From: G963668185 sp965237445
GTDB taxonomy: Bacteria; Chloroflexota; Dehalococcoidia; Lucifugimonadales; G963668185
DNA length: 64,000 nt
NCBI GenBank assembly: GCA_965237445.1
Contig: OZ250142.1
Span: 310,001-374,000 of the forward strand
Direction of reading: 5' to 3'
Position 1 is the first letter of the stretch; every line of letters starts with the position of its first letter. Below are positions 26,301 through 36,666 of the stretch, piece after piece. A program made the translations under genes and the position numbers. The notes beneath the pieces are model-generated. The model was given only the letters and a program-made list of their open reading frames with translations, was not told the origin of the DNA and searched no databases.

Positions 26301-27345
26301 GCGCCGGTGTTTCGTACACGGCGCGACGCGGAAATCACCCGCAGCATTTACGAGCGACACCCTGTGCTGGTGGACTGGTCGGGGGCCAAAGTGGAGCAGG
26401 CGTGGCCGGTGAAATACCACACAATGTTCCACATGACCAACGACTCGGGCCTGTTCAGGACTGCGGAGCGACTCGGAGGCCGAGGGGTTCTATCCGGTGC
26501 ACGGAAATCGCTGGCAGAAGGGCGAGGAACATTACTTGCCGCTGTACGAGGGCAAAATGGTGCAGGCGTTCGATCACCGTGCAGCCAGCGTAATTATCAA
26601 CCCAGAGAATCTACACCGTCCAGCCCAGCCAAGAGCGACAAGTCTCGATGAGCATGCTGACCAACATTGGCTGCCATCCCCACAGTTTTGGTCCGTCAAT
26701 GACGAGGCCAATTGGCCATGTCCTCCGAATTGGACTCTTGCCTTCAAAGATGTCACCGCACCTACCAACATACGCACAATGATTGCGGCAATCGTTCCGC
26801 GTTCAGCTTTTGGGAATACGTTGCCAATACTGAGGCCGACTGGCGCAGGTGCAGATGAATACAAGGCGACCGCAAGCCTCATGGCTGCCTGCCTCAACTC
26901 ATTCCCATTCGATTTTCTAGCAAGGCAAAAGGTACAAGGGCAACACTTGAACTGGTTCATAGTCGAGCAGCTCCCGGTAATCGCGCCGAAAGACTACGAC
27001 CGGCGATTCGGCGAGAGGACGGCGCGGGAGTTGGTGCGGGACCATGTGCTGCGGCTGACGTACACGGCGCACGACATGGCGCCGTTCGCGCGCGACCTGG
27101 GCTACGACGGGCCGCCGTTCACGTGGGACGAGGAGGAGCGCCGGCACCTGCGGGCGCGGCTGGACGCGCTGTACTTCCACCTGTACGGCCTCGACCGGGA
27201 GGACGCGGGCTACGTGCTGAACACGTTCCCGATAGTGCGCCGCGAGGACGAGAAGGAGTTCGGCAGCTACCGGACGCGCGAGATGGTGCTGGCGTACATG
27301 AACGCGCTGGCGGCGGGGGACACGGAGACGGACGTGGGGGTGTGA
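23314..27345 (+). CDS. Eco57I-like type II restriction-modification protein (two frameshifts)
   Basis: GTG 23314 with GGGAG 8 nt upstream. The first about 200 residues may be a nuclease-like domain (IPDMLLFGD, VVVEESKRYG). A methyltransferase domain follows: motif I LKVLDPAMGSGHFL, an Eco57I-like central part, motif IV IGNPPWDKIK and a GDINLYSLFVERAM segment. From about 26180 the frame shifts (ECAFFLHDAAEIGDPERCFPLAP continues in +1) and again near 26460, after which VHGNRWQKGEEHYLPLYEGKM runs to 27345. A full protein would be about 1,340 residues, matching Eco57I-like/IIG enzymes that combine cutting and adenine methylation. The stretch 26590-26960 has visibly lower GC and more AT-ending codons than its flanks. 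Frameshifts may be errors; if real, the recognition half is lost. Confidence 0.85.
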
Positions 27346-27420
27346 GGGGGAGAGGCGTGCGTGCTGTGGGGGCACAAATAACCTTCGGAAGCATGACTGG
27401 GGAAGGAGGATTCCATACTG

Positions 27421-27600
27421 GTGAGCATTGTGTGTGGAATATGCTTTTTGTTCTATGGTTTTGCCGGAGTGCTCGACCCGGTTGGTAGGTGGCCAGTACC
27501 CCAGGTTGGGATGGGCCTGATACTATTCGGACTCCTCTACGTTGCAGTTGGGGTAAGTGAACTCACGTCGTCCCCAAAACATCGTAGCAACTTCATGTAA
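27421..27600 (+). CDS. Small membrane protein
   Basis: 59 residues from GTG 27421, preceded by AAGGAGG at 27403-27409 (spacing 11). The sequence has two hydrophobic segments (VCGICFLFYGFAGVL; VGMGLILFGLLYVAVGV) separated by DPVGRWPVPQ, like a hairpin membrane protein, and ends SSPKHRSNFM. No family is recognised. It is too short for ordinary cut-offs but has a plausible ribosome binding site and membrane pattern. Confidence 0.45.
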   Translation: MSIVCGICFLFYGFAGVLDPVGRWPVPQVGMGLILFGLLYVAVGVSELTSSPKHRSNFM

Positions 27601-27753
27601 GGCCTGACCGTTGAGGCTGAGGAACGCCTAGGGCCTGGAAAGACTCTTCCTGCTCATTTTCGTGGTGCTCTTCTCGCAAGTGTTCAGACTAGCTGAGTGA
27701 TGCGATAGGCGTTCTCCTCTCGGCATCCTTATCCCGGTGAAGTGAAGCCCTAG

Positions 27754-27774
27754 ATTCCTCGCTCCACTCGGAAT
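27754..27774. repeat. REP-like short hairpin
   Basis: ATTCCTCGCTCCACTCGGAAT, a 5-bp armed hairpin similar to 22764-22785. Nearby are short near-repeats of GGAATGACAGGCGAC (27770-27830). Confidence 0.4.
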
Positions 27775-27831
27775 GACAGGCGACATGGGCTCGGATTGAC
27801 AGGCGACGTGCGTTGGAATGACAGGCAGGGG

Positions 27832-28110
27832 CGCTCCTGCGGTTGCGCCATAATCGGAGGATTCGTCTACCGGGGGACGGCGATACCTTCGCTCGTTGGA
27901 TGGTATATGTACGCCGACTACTGTTCCCGGCATGTGCGGGCGATCCACGCTGAGACAGCGGCTGCCGGACAGGCGACGGAGTCGGTATCGTTGTTCGAAG
28001 ACGGTCCTCGATTCGTGTTTACCGTGGCTGAAGACGCCTCCGGCGAGATCTACCTGCTTACCGGCGAAGAGGACAGCGAGGCGAGCATCTACCGGCTCGT
28101 TCCCCCATAG
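27832..28110 (+). pseudogene. C-terminal remnant of a PQQ-type glucose/sorbosone dehydrogenase
   Basis: The frame reads CAIIGGFVYRGTAIPSLVGWYMYADYCSRHVRAI and ends GEIYLLTGEEDSEASIYRL, which is the C-terminal end of glucose/sorbosone dehydrogenase-like beta-propellers. The rest of the propeller (about 300 residues) and a normal start are missing, and REP-like sequence precedes it, so this is a remnant. Confidence 0.75.
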
Positions 28111-28257
28111 GCCGGGGCAAGTCGGGATGGAGGTCGGCAGAGTTATGGCCGCAGAAAGTTGTGCCGGCGCACATTTGAAGGCGCGAAAGTCAGTAGAATC
28201 GAGACCGATGAGTAGATTTGAACACGTCATAGCAATGAAGCGGCGAGGCCTGCCCTA

Positions 28258-30498
28258 GTGAGGGCGGAGGATTACGCCCGGGCGGAGAGACTGCTGCCCT
28301 GGAACGTCGAGGGGCTGGCGCTGAACGTGAGTATAAGGCCTCGGTGGGTGCGTGGCGGGAAAGCGGTGCTGTACCGGCGGGACACCGGCTCGGAGCCGGA
28401 GTTCACGCTGGTAGATGCGGTGACGGGAGAGAGGTCGGCGGCGTTCGACCACGAGCGGCTGTGCAGCGCCCTGGAGAAGCGCATGGGCGTCAAGGTATCG
28501 GTCCGGGAAATCTCTGAAGACTCCGTGGAGTTGACGGAGGATGGCGGAGCCGTGACGTTCGCATTCCGAGGACGGCGTTGGATGTGCGATCTGCGGACGT
28601 ACACGCTCGAGGAGCTTGGGCCGGCCGCGAAGGGTGAACTGCGCTCGCCAGACGGCGCTATATCCGCGTTTGTGCGTGGGCATGACCTGTACGTCGGGAC
28701 CAATGCCGACAACGGAGAACTGAGGCTGACAACCGACGGCGTGCCTCACCACGATTACGGCTCCAGACCGGAGTCGTACACGCGAGCCGTGACCGACCGG
28801 CTGGCGGGACGCGCGCTCGCTCCCATGGCAACGTGGTCACCAGATTCGTCGAAGATCGTCACGCATCGACTGGACCAGCGGCGGGTGGGCGAGTTGCACC
28901 TGGTGCAATCGGCGCTCGGCGACCACGCAGGCCGGCCGAGGCTGCACTCATACCGTTATGCGCTACCGGGCGACGCCGAGGTGCCGATGGCGAAGTTTGT
29001 CATTTTCGACGCCCGCACGGGAGAGCGCGTTGACGTGGACTACCCTCCCCTCCCCTGCGCCACCTTCTCGCCGTTCCAGTACGAGAAGGTGTGGTGGTCG
29101 GACGACAGCCGTTACGTGTTCTTCATCGAGCAGCCGAGAGACTACAAGGCGCTGCGGCTCGTGGAGGTCGACGCGGCAAGCGGAGCAACGAGGGTCGTGC
29201 TGGAGGAAGCGTCCAACAGGCCCGTGGACGCGAATCTGAACATCTTTGGAAGGCCGAATATACGGGTGCTGTCGTCGGGCGAGGTGGTGTGGTTCTCGGA
29301 GCGGGCCGGCTGGGGCCACCTTTACCTGTACGATGGTGTGACAGGGGAGCTGAAGAACAGGATCACGGACGGCGAATGGGTTGTACGGGAGATCGTGCGT
29401 GTCGACGAGGCAGAGCGCACGGTCTTTTTCACGGCGGGAGGCCGGGAGCCAGGCAGGAACCCGTACTACCGGCACCTGTACCGTGCCAGTCTCGCCGGCT
29501 CAGAGCCGGCGCTGCTCACGCCAGAGGATGCGGAGCACAAGGTCTGCGTGAGTCCCGACGGGGGCCGTTTCGCGGACGTGTACTCTCGTGTGGACCTACC
29601 GCCCCGGGCGGTGCTGCGCGATTCGCGGGGGCGGTTGATAGCGGAGTTTGAGCGCGCGGATGTGGCGGCGCTGGAGGCCGCGGGCTGGACAGCGCCGGAG
29701 ACCTTCACCGCAACGGGCGCAGACGGCGAGACCGCGATTCACGGCGTAATGTACCTGCCGTCCGACTTCGACGCGCACTCCAGCTACCCGGTCATCGACA
29801 GCATCTACCCCGGGCCGCAGCATCTGCGATCGCGTCAGTCGTTTGCGGCGGCGTTGGCGGATAGCGCCAGAGCGCTTGCGGAGCTGGGGTTCGTAATAGT
29901 GACGATGGACGGCAGGGGAACTCCACTCAGATCAAGAGCATTCCTCGACGAGTCGTACGGCCGGCTTGAGACGGCGGGAGGGCTCCCGGACCACGCGGCA
30001 GCGCTCCGAAACCTGGCGTCGGAGAGGCCGTACATGGACATCGACCGCATGGGCATCTACGGGCACTCGGCGGGCGGTTACGCCACGGTGAGGGCAATGC
30101 TCACGTTCCCGGAGTTGTACAAGGCGGGCGTTTCGTCGGCGGGAAACCACGACCAGCGGGTGAACGTGGCGCTGTGGGGAGAGCGGTACATTGGCCTGCC
30201 AAACGAAACTGACTACGAGCCGCAGGCGAATGCGAACTTTGCCGCCAAACTGGAAGGAAAGCTCCTGTTGGCGTACGCGGATATGGATGACAACGTGCAC
30301 CCCGCAGGCACGGTGCGGCTGGTCGACGCCCTGACGAAGGCGAACAAGGACTTCGAGCTGGTGCTGCTTCCGAACCGGAACCACTACTATGCGGACGACC
30401 CGTACCTGACGAGGCGGCGCTGGGACTTCTTCGTGCGCCACCTGATGGGGGAACAGACGCCGGAGGGATACGAGATCGCCGGTCCGGGGGCTGTGTGA
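28258..30498 (+). CDS. S9-family prolyl oligopeptidase/dipeptidyl-peptidase IV-like
   Basis: 746 residues from GTG 28258. An N-terminal beta-propeller (DPP IV N-terminal type; repeats such as MATWSPDSSKIVTHRLDQ and EKVWWSDDSRYVFFIE) is followed by the alpha/beta-hydrolase domain. The catalytic Ser is in IYGHSAGGYATVRA, Asp in LLAYADMDDNVHP and His in LPNRNHYYADD. No signal peptide is seen, so it is probably cytoplasmic. It would cleave short peptides; preference for Pro is expected for the family but not shown here. It is followed after 62 nt by an amidohydrolase, possibly co-transcribed. Confidence 0.93.
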   Translation: MRAEDYARAERLLPWNVEGLALNVSIRPRWVRGGKAVLYRRDTGSEPEFTLVDAVTGERSAAFDHERLCSALEKRMGVKVSVREISEDSVELTEDGGAVTFAFRGRRWMCDLRTYTLEELGPAAKGELRSPDGAISAFVRGHDLYVGTNADNGELRLTTDGVPHHDYGSRPESYTRAVTDRLAGRALAPMATWSPDSSKIVTHRLDQRRVGELHLVQSALGDHAGRPRLHSYRYALPGDAEVPMAKFVIFDARTGERVDVDYPPLPCATFSPFQYEKVWWSDDSRYVFFIEQPRDYKALRLVEVDAASGATRVVLEEASNRPVDANLNIFGRPNIRVLSSGEVVWFSERAGWGHLYLYDGVTGELKNRITDGEWVVREIVRVDEAERTVFFTAGGREPGRNPYYRHLYRASLAGSEPALLTPEDAEHKVCVSPDGGRFADVYSRVDLPPRAVLRDSRGRLIAEFERADVAALEAAGWTAPETFTATGADGETAIHGVMYLPSDFDAHSSYPVIDSIYPGPQHLRSRQSFAAALADSARALAELGFVIVTMDGRGTPLRSRAFLDESYGRLETAGGLPDHAAALRNLASERPYMDIDRMGIYGHSAGGYATVRAMLTFPELYKAGVSSAGNHDQRVNVALWGERYIGLPNETDYEPQANANFAAKLEGKLLLAYADMDDNVHPAGTVRLVDALTKANKDFELVLLPNRNHYYADDPYLTRRRWDFFVRHLMGEQTPEGYEIAGPGAV

Positions 30499-30560
30499 GG
30501 CGGGTGACGCGACGAATTGCCTGAAAGGATGGCACAGATGAAGCAAACGGAGAAGGACTG

Positions 30561-31937
30561 TTGAGCGACCAGGCCAAAAGCCTCCCGCCGTACCGGCTGA
30601 GATTCCTTGAGTCATCGACGCCTGTCTCTGATGACCCCAGACGGATACCAGCTCCGTCCGGCGACACAGAAGCGGCGGATATACTCGTGCTGGAGGGCGG
30701 CCGGCTGTTCGACGCCGTCGATGGCGAGACGCGGAACGGCTCGGTGGTAGTGCGGGGCAATCGGATATGGGCAGTATTGCCGGAAGGGGAGATGGGCTGG
30801 CCTACGGACGCCGAAGTCATCGGGGTTCACGGCAAGACGGTAATGCCCGGACTCATCGACCTCCACAGTCACCTCACGTACACGATGCGAGACGTGCCGC
30901 CGCGTCTCGCGACGGGACCGGAGGACGCGACGCTCAGGGGCGTTGAGAGGCTGCGCTACTTCATCGAGAGCGGCATAACGAGCGTACGGGATATGGGTTC
31001 CCACTGGGACGCGCCGTTCCGGCTGAAGGAGTGGTCCGCAGGTGGACGCATTCCAGGACCACGAGTCTTCCCGGCTGGAAAGCTGATAACGGGGACCGGA
31101 GGACACGGCGCACAGAATCTTGACCGGACATCATTCCTGTATGGCGGAATCAGGGAGGCGTCTGGAGCTGACGACTGGCGTGAGGCAGTGCGCGAGCAGT
31201 TCAAGGCGGGAGCGGACGTCATCAAACTGGCGAGCCACTTCAGCTACACAGAGGCTGAGGCGGCAATAGTGGAGGCGCACGACCTAGGGCTGAAGGTTAC
31301 GGCTGACGCGGAAACTTTTTATATAGGGCGAGCGGTGGAAGCAGGGATCGACTGTATCGAGCACCCCTTGCCCAGGACAGAGGAGACGATCCGGCGAATG
31401 GCCGAACAAGGGGTGGCCGCCGTACCGACGATTGTGTCGTACGTGCACCTGTTCGATCAGAGCAAGGGCGGGTACTTCGGTTCGACTTCGCGAAGGTTTA
31501 CATTCGACCACCAGTCGAACCTGGAGATGGTGAGAAGGCTTCGCGAGGCGGGAGTGACAATCGGCGTGGGCACTGACCTGATCTTCGACTCGTACCGATA
31601 CCTCCCGGAAGCATACGTGTGGGAGCTGAAGTATCTTGTGGAATGCGGCCTGACAACAACGGAGGCGCTCACGGCCGCAACGAGGACGAACGCCGAGATT
31701 CTCGATATGGACGACCGGCTGGGGACGCTGGAGAAGGGCAAGCTGGCGGATGTGCTCGTTGTGGACGGCGAACCGGACGTGGACCTTGATGCACTGGGCA
31801 GGACGAGCATCGTTATCAAGGACGGACGTGTAATAGTACGGGATGGTAAGCTGTCGATCCCGCCGCACCCTGAACTGCACTGGGCATCACCGGACAGGAT
31901 GCCAAACGTCAATCCCCGTAAGGAGGATCCTCATTGA
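30561..31937 (+). CDS. Amidohydrolase family protein (imidazolonepropionase-like)
   Basis: 458 residues from TTG 30561. It has the two-part metal-dependent hydrolase fold: an N-terminal beta-sandwich piece (LVLEGGRLFDAVDG, VVVRGNRIWAVLPEG), the metal motif MPGLIDLHSHLTY, later His/Asp ligands (DCIEHPLP, VGTDLIFDS) and C-terminal TLEKGKLADVLVVDGEP. It resembles the imidazolonepropionase/prolidase-like group. The stop overlaps the start of the next gene (TTG 31934) by 4 nt, so translation is coupled. Confidence 0.88.
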   Translation: MSDQAKSLPPYRLRFLESSTPVSDDPRRIPAPSGDTEAADILVLEGGRLFDAVDGETRNGSVVVRGNRIWAVLPEGEMGWPTDAEVIGVHGKTVMPGLIDLHSHLTYTMRDVPPRLATGPEDATLRGVERLRYFIESGITSVRDMGSHWDAPFRLKEWSAGGRIPGPRVFPAGKLITGTGGHGAQNLDRTSFLYGGIREASGADDWREAVREQFKAGADVIKLASHFSYTEAEAAIVEAHDLGLKVTADAETFYIGRAVEAGIDCIEHPLPRTEETIRRMAEQGVAAVPTIVSYVHLFDQSKGGYFGSTSRRFTFDHQSNLEMVRRLREAGVTIGVGTDLIFDSYRYLPEAYVWELKYLVECGLTTTEALTAATRTNAEILDMDDRLGTLEKGKLADVLVVDGEPDVDLDALGRTSIVIKDGRVIVRDGKLSIPPHPELHWASPDRMPNVNPRKEDPH

Positions 31938-32534
31938 CCACAACACAAGACCTGCAAGCAGAATTCGCGGAGGCTTGGACGAACCTGGAAGAGGCCAAGC
32001 GGAAGATGCTCGAATTGTGCCGGCGTATCGGACCGGAGCGGGTCGAAGACTACGAACTGCAAGGGCGTGAGGGCGGCGTCAGGTTGTCGGAGATGTTTGG
32101 TGACAAGTCGGACCTGATCCTTGTTCACAACATGGGGTCGGAGTGCCCGTACTGCACGATGTGGGCCGACGGGTTCAACGGAGCGCTGCGGCACCTGCAG
32201 GACCGGGCGGCGTTCGTGGCGGTGTCGCCAAACAGCGTCGACGTGCAGCAGGCGGTGCGCGAGAAGCGCGGGTGGCAGTTCGAGATGTACTCGGCTGAGG
32301 GGACGACCTTCATCAAGGACATGGGCTTCGAGTCGGATGGAGTCGCATTACAACTCGACCGCGATGCCGGGAGTATCGACATTCCGCAAGAACGAGGACG
32401 GCTCGATCGATCGCATCGCGAAGGACTTCTTCGGCCCGGGAGACCTGTACTGCGGAGTGTGGCACCTGTTCGACTTGCTGGCGGACGGCGGGGAAGAGTG
32501 GGAGGCCAGGCTAGACTACCAGGCGCCTCGATAG
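31934..32534 (+). CDS. DUF899-type thioredoxin-like protein, frameshifted
   Basis: TTG 31934 overlaps the previous stop. Residues about 1-135 are in one frame to FIKDMGFESDG, then one indel at about 32340 shifts to SHYNSTAMPGVSTFRKNEDGS... and LYCGVWHLFDLLADGG, ending at 32534. The CPYC motif (GSECPYCTMWADGFNG) and the W-HLFDLL ending are typical of DUF899, a thioredoxin-fold family of unknown function. The exactly joining frames suggest an extra base in the sequence rather than decay. Confidence 0.8.
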
Positions 32535-32583
32535 ACCCGGCCACGATCCCCTTGATCGAGATGCCAGCGAGAGTCTCGTCCCG

Positions 32584-33820
32584 ATGAGTAAGTTGAGCGA
32601 GCCTTACGCGCGGGGCGTCTCTGGGAGCTGGCGCAGCATAGCGGCATTAGCCGGCGCAGGTTCCTGGTTATGATGGCCGCGGGCGGAGCAGCGGCGGTCC
32701 TTGCGGCGTGCACAGACGTGGAGCGCCCGGCGAGGCGAGGCCGGTAGAGGAGCCGGATGCTGGCGCGTCGCGTTGGTTCAAAGACCCGGCTCCGTTCATC
32801 CAGCACGAAAAGAGCCTGGAGGCGCGGCTCGAGAGCATCCAGGGCACGATTACCCCGAACGATCTGTTCTTCGTGCGCAACAACTCGGTGAGCGTCGACA
32901 TCGACGCCGACGAGTGGCGGCTCGTGGTCGAGGGCGACGCCGCCGCGAAGCCACTCGAGTTGACGTACGAGGACATACGCCGTCTGCCAAGCCGAACGGT
33001 CGTGTCCTACCTTGAGTGCGGCGGCAATCACCGCGCGATGTTCGACATCGTGAAGGGCAGGAAGGCCGAGGGCACACAGTGGAGGACCGGCGGGATCGGC
33101 AACGCCGAGTGGACCGGCGTGGCGTTGAGCGAGGTGCTGGACATGGCCGGCGCCGCTCCGAACGCGGTCAGCGTGCTGCTAATCGGGATGGACGTCGATT
33201 CGCCCGAAGAAGGGTTTCGCCGGGTCATACCAATCGAGAAGGCGATGCACCCGGACACGATTCTGGCGTACGCGATGAACGGCGAAGCGCTGCCCATGGA
33301 CCACGGCTACCCGCTCAGGGCGCTGGCGCCGGGATGGGTTGGAAGCTCCAGCATCAAGTGGCTGAGTGGGATCGAAGTGTCTTCACAGCAACTTTGGGGC
33401 CGCAATACCACCTCATCATACGTGCTCATCGGAGACGCGTACCCGGCGGAGGGCGAGGCGCTGGGCAAGGTAGTCACGACGCAGTCGATCAAGAGCGCGC
33501 TCGCCCTACCCTGGCCGGCGGCGCTGGATGCGGGAAGGAACCGCCTGCACGGATTCGCTCACTCGCCAGCGGGACCAACCGCGAGGGTGGAGTGGAGCGT
33601 CGACTCGGGTGGAACCTGGAGCGAGGCGACGGTGCTCGAGCCGCAGGTGCAACGGTCCTGGGCCCGGTTTGAGTTCGCGTGGGACGCCGAGCCGGGCGAG
33701 TACATCATGATGACACGCGCCACTGACACGAAGGGGAACACGCAGCCCGACAAAGTACCGTTCAATGAGAAAGGGTACCTGTTCAACCAACCTCTCCCCC
33801 ACCCGATCAAGGTCGGCTGA
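32584..33820 (+). CDS. Sulfite oxidase-like molybdopterin oxidoreductase with Tat signal, frameshifted N-terminus
   Basis: The core frame (32708-33820) carries the molybdopterin domain: SYLECGGNHRA contains the Moco-ligating Cys, followed by GGIGNAEWTGVAL, DHGYPLRALAPGWVG and SIKWLSGIEV, then the Mo-co dimerisation domain (VEWSVDSGGTW). Upstream, other frames give a Tat-type lipoprotein signal, SRRRFLVMMAAGGAAAVLAAC, and an ATG at 32584 (MSKLSEPYAR). Two indels, near 32615-32635 and 32725-32735, would join them into a protein of about 410 residues. It is exported folded with its cofactor and oxidises an unknown oxyanion or sulfur compound. Confidence 0.87.
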
Positions 33821-33894
33821 AACCTGTGAGGCGGCCTGACTCGTATCAGTAGACGTGGGCCGGTCCAAGGACTGTTGCCGGCCGGGATTACCTA

Positions 33895-35247
33895 ATGATC
33901 GCTAATGTCTTAGCAGGGCTTTTGGCCATAGTTCTGTCCACGGGAGGGGCACCGCCGCCCGAGCCGACAGTGGAGGAACCGGTTCGCGTGCTGTCTTCGG
34001 AGGCCGAGGTGCGGTTTCCGGACGAGATCGAGTTCCGGGTTACGGCGGAGTCCGAAGACAAGATTACCGGCATCAGGCTTCACTACCGATTCGTCAATCT
34101 CAGTACGACGAGCTACGCATACCCGGAGTTCAGAGAGTCCAGCCGAGTGAACGCGAGCTACCGGCTGCAGACCCGGGGGAGTTCATACGTGCCTGCCGGG
34201 GCGACGATCGAGTACTACTACGAGTTTACGGATACAAGCGGACGCCGAAGCCGCACGGAGCCCGCACAGGTGGAGTACCTGGACCCGCGGTACGAGTGGA
34301 GGTCGGTGCGGACGGAAAACCTGCTGGTTGTCTACCACGACCGGTCGGAACAGAACGTGCTAACGGCCGCCAGGACCGTTGACCGCCGGCTGGCCGGGTT
34401 GAAGCAGCTACTCGGCCTCGAATCCGCGCGGCCCGTGAAAGCGGTGATCCTAAGCGGGAGGCAGGAGGCGCGCAGGACGTTCCCATTCGTGAGCCAGACG
34501 GCGCACGACTCTCATTTGTTCGGCGGTTTTGCATACGGGGAGTACGGCCTGTTCCTGCTGGGCGGACTCGATCCGGACGGGATGACGCACGAGGCGGTCC
34601 ATGTCATGGTCCACGAGGCGCTGCAATCTCCCTATCTGAAGATGCCGGCGTGGCTCAACGAAGGGCTGGCGATGTACTTCGAGCCCGAAGGCCGGCACAA
34701 TAGCTCGCTGGTGGCGGGGGCCGTGCGCTCCGGCGATGCTCCACCTCTACGATACATGCACAGCATTCCGGGCCAACCGAGAGAAGTCACGCTGTTCTAC
34801 GCGCAGGCGCGGAACGTGGTGACATTCTTGATCGACGAGTTGGGCCAAGCCCGCATGTCAACGCTGCTGCTTGAGTTGAAAAGCGGAAGCGACATCGGCG
34901 AAGCGGTCCCCTAGCTTACGGCATCGAACTGGACGAGCTGGACGAACGCTGGAGGGCGTGGCTGACCGGGAGACCGGGTCCGCCGCTTGACGCGCCATAC
35001 GAGCCCGAATCCGGCGTCGATCCGCAGACCGTCACGCTGGAGGCCTACGGCGCATGCCGACGTGTACGAGCTAGCGTCTGAGGTCACCGCCGAAGTGGCG
35101 GCACCCGCGGAGCGTCCGGAGCCGGACGTAAGGGCCAGACCGGCCCAGGTGGCAGAAGGTCGAGCGTGGTGGCCCTTCGCCGCAGGTGCGGCGGCACTGG
35201 CCACAAGCGTGCTGTTCGCCGCGGTGTGGAGGCTCAGGAGGGCCTAG
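33895..35247 (+). CDS. Peptidase-MA-like metallopeptidase with C-terminal membrane anchor, two frameshifts
   Basis: The main frame (33895-34914) starts with a signal-like MIANVLAGLLAIVLS, then a beta-rich domain and a gluzincin domain: HEAVHVMVHE (HExxH zinc motif) and PAWLNEGLAMYFE (third ligand Glu), as in peptidase MA-like proteins. After the TAG at 34912 the sequence continues in another frame, IELDELDERWRAWLTG, and after about 35050 in a third, VYELASEVTAEV... to WWPFAAGAAALATSVLFAAVWRLRRA, a TM anchor ending 35247. Two single-base errors would make one membrane-anchored extracytoplasmic peptidase of about 450 residues. Confidence 0.8.
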
Positions 35248-35254
35248 CGGGTCT

Positions 35255-36565
35255 TCATTTGTCCCCGAGCCTGCCTGATCCGGGCAGCAAGCGAATAGCC
35301 GGGTCTGGCAGAAACCACAGCAGCAGCGCGGCGCCGAGGGTAATCAGCATCGAAGGGCCCAGAAGCCAGTCGTAGCCGCCGGTGCGGTCGAAGATCCAGC
35401 CCGCGAGCACTGGCGTACCGATCGTCCACACGCTCACGGACGAGCCCATGAATCCCCGTAATGTGGCGACGTTTCGCCGCCCGAACAGGTCCGCCAGAAG
35501 CGCATATCCCAGAGACCACGTTGCCTCAGTGGGCGAGAGCAAAACAAGCACCAGCAGCATGCGCCAGATGCCGATCTCGTCCCACAAGAAGAGCGGCACG
35601 AACGCCGCGATCCTTATGAAGTGGCCTGCGGCAGCCACGCGCTGCATCGGCACTATGTCGCCCAAACGCCCCATGATCAGGACCATCGGCGTCATCATCA
35701 GAGAGAGCACCCCTACGAGGTAGCCCGCAGTGGCTTCTTCGAGTCCCTTGGAAACCATGATGGCCACCATGTGCAGTCCGAACGCCGTGGCCACGACGCC
35801 GTGCATCCCGGTGCTTACGGTCATCATCCAAAAGGCACGTGAGCCCAGCGCCTCTCTAACCGTAAAGTCATGCTCAGTCTCCGGTGGACGACCCTGAACG
35901 GAAATCGCTGGGGACTCGAGCGCCGGGCCGCCGTCCGGATGTAGGCCCATGCTCTCAGGGGACCTCCGTAAACGGGTCGCGAGGGGCATCACGACAGCCA
36001 AGATCGTCAGGCCCGTTGCGAGCATGGTCGTGCGCCAGCCGAGCTGATGGACGCCAAGCGCCAGCAAAGGCACGATTACGGAACCCCCGGTTGTGAAGCC
36101 GGTAAAAGCCACAGCCATGGCCGTGGACCGTCGGCGGCGGAACCACACGTTGACGGCGGTTGTGGTCGACATGACCCAGCTCATCATGCCAATGCCAAGA
36201 AGCGCCGTGATAATGGCGATGAACATCGCGAGGCTGTTGGCCCGGCTCAGGAGGACCCACCCCAGGCCGGCCAGGAGAGCGCTGATCGTCAGCACGCGCG
36301 CCGGGCCGTGCCTGTCGATTATTGCACCCACCAATGGACCGCACAGCGCAGGCACGATCCTGTTGACGGTGAATGGCAGCGAGCTCATCGCCCGCGTCAG
36401 ACCGAGGTCTCTGCCCACGGGGAGAAGGAATATGCTGATGCCCAAGTAATAGGTGCCGTCGTGGAAGGCGTTTATTACGAAGCAGGTCGCGACGATCCGC
36501 CAACCGTAGAAGGAGGTCGACAGTCTTTCGCGGAGGCGAGCGGCGAAAAAGGCAGGTGGGGTCAC
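35255..36565 (-). CDS. MFS transporter, monocarboxylate/oxalate-formate type
   Basis: 436 residues from GTG 36565, about 12 TM helices. The N-terminal part (FYGWRIVATCFVINAFHDGTYYLGISIFLLPVGRDLG) is typical of the MCT/OFA branch of the MFS. A loop of about 35 polar residues separates the two halves. It is convergent with the peptidase-MA gene (7-nt gap) and divergent from the HDAC-like gene. Substrate is likely a small carboxylate but is not certain. Confidence 0.9.
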   Translation of the reverse strand: MTPPAFFAARLRERLSTSFYGWRIVATCFVINAFHDGTYYLGISIFLLPVGRDLGLTRAMSSLPFTVNRIVPALCGPLVGAIIDRHGPARVLTISALLAGLGWVLLSRANSLAMFIAIITALLGIGMMSWVMSTTTAVNVWFRRRRSTAMAVAFTGFTTGGSVIVPLLALGVHQLGWRTTMLATGLTILAVVMPLATRLRRSPESMGLHPDGGPALESPAISVQGRPPETEHDFTVREALGSRAFWMMTVSTGMHGVVATAFGLHMVAIMVSKGLEEATAGYLVGVLSLMMTPMVLIMGRLGDIVPMQRVAAAGHFIRIAAFVPLFLWDEIGIWRMLLVLVLLSPTEATWSLGYALLADLFGRRNVATLRGFMGSSVSVWTIGTPVLAGWIFDRTGGYDWLLGPSMLITLGAALLLWFLPDPAIRLLPGSGRLGDK

Positions 36566-36666
36566 ACGGGTCGATGGTAGTTGCCATGACGAGCCCCGGT
36601 CAATGACGGCACCGAGTGCGGGTCGGTTATTTGGTCAACTACAATGGCGCCCTACCAGGAGGGACG

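Noticed and set aside
32330..32350. Programmed ribosomal frameshift in the DUF899 gene
   Set aside because: No slippery heptamer or downstream structure; several neighbouring genes show similar random indels.
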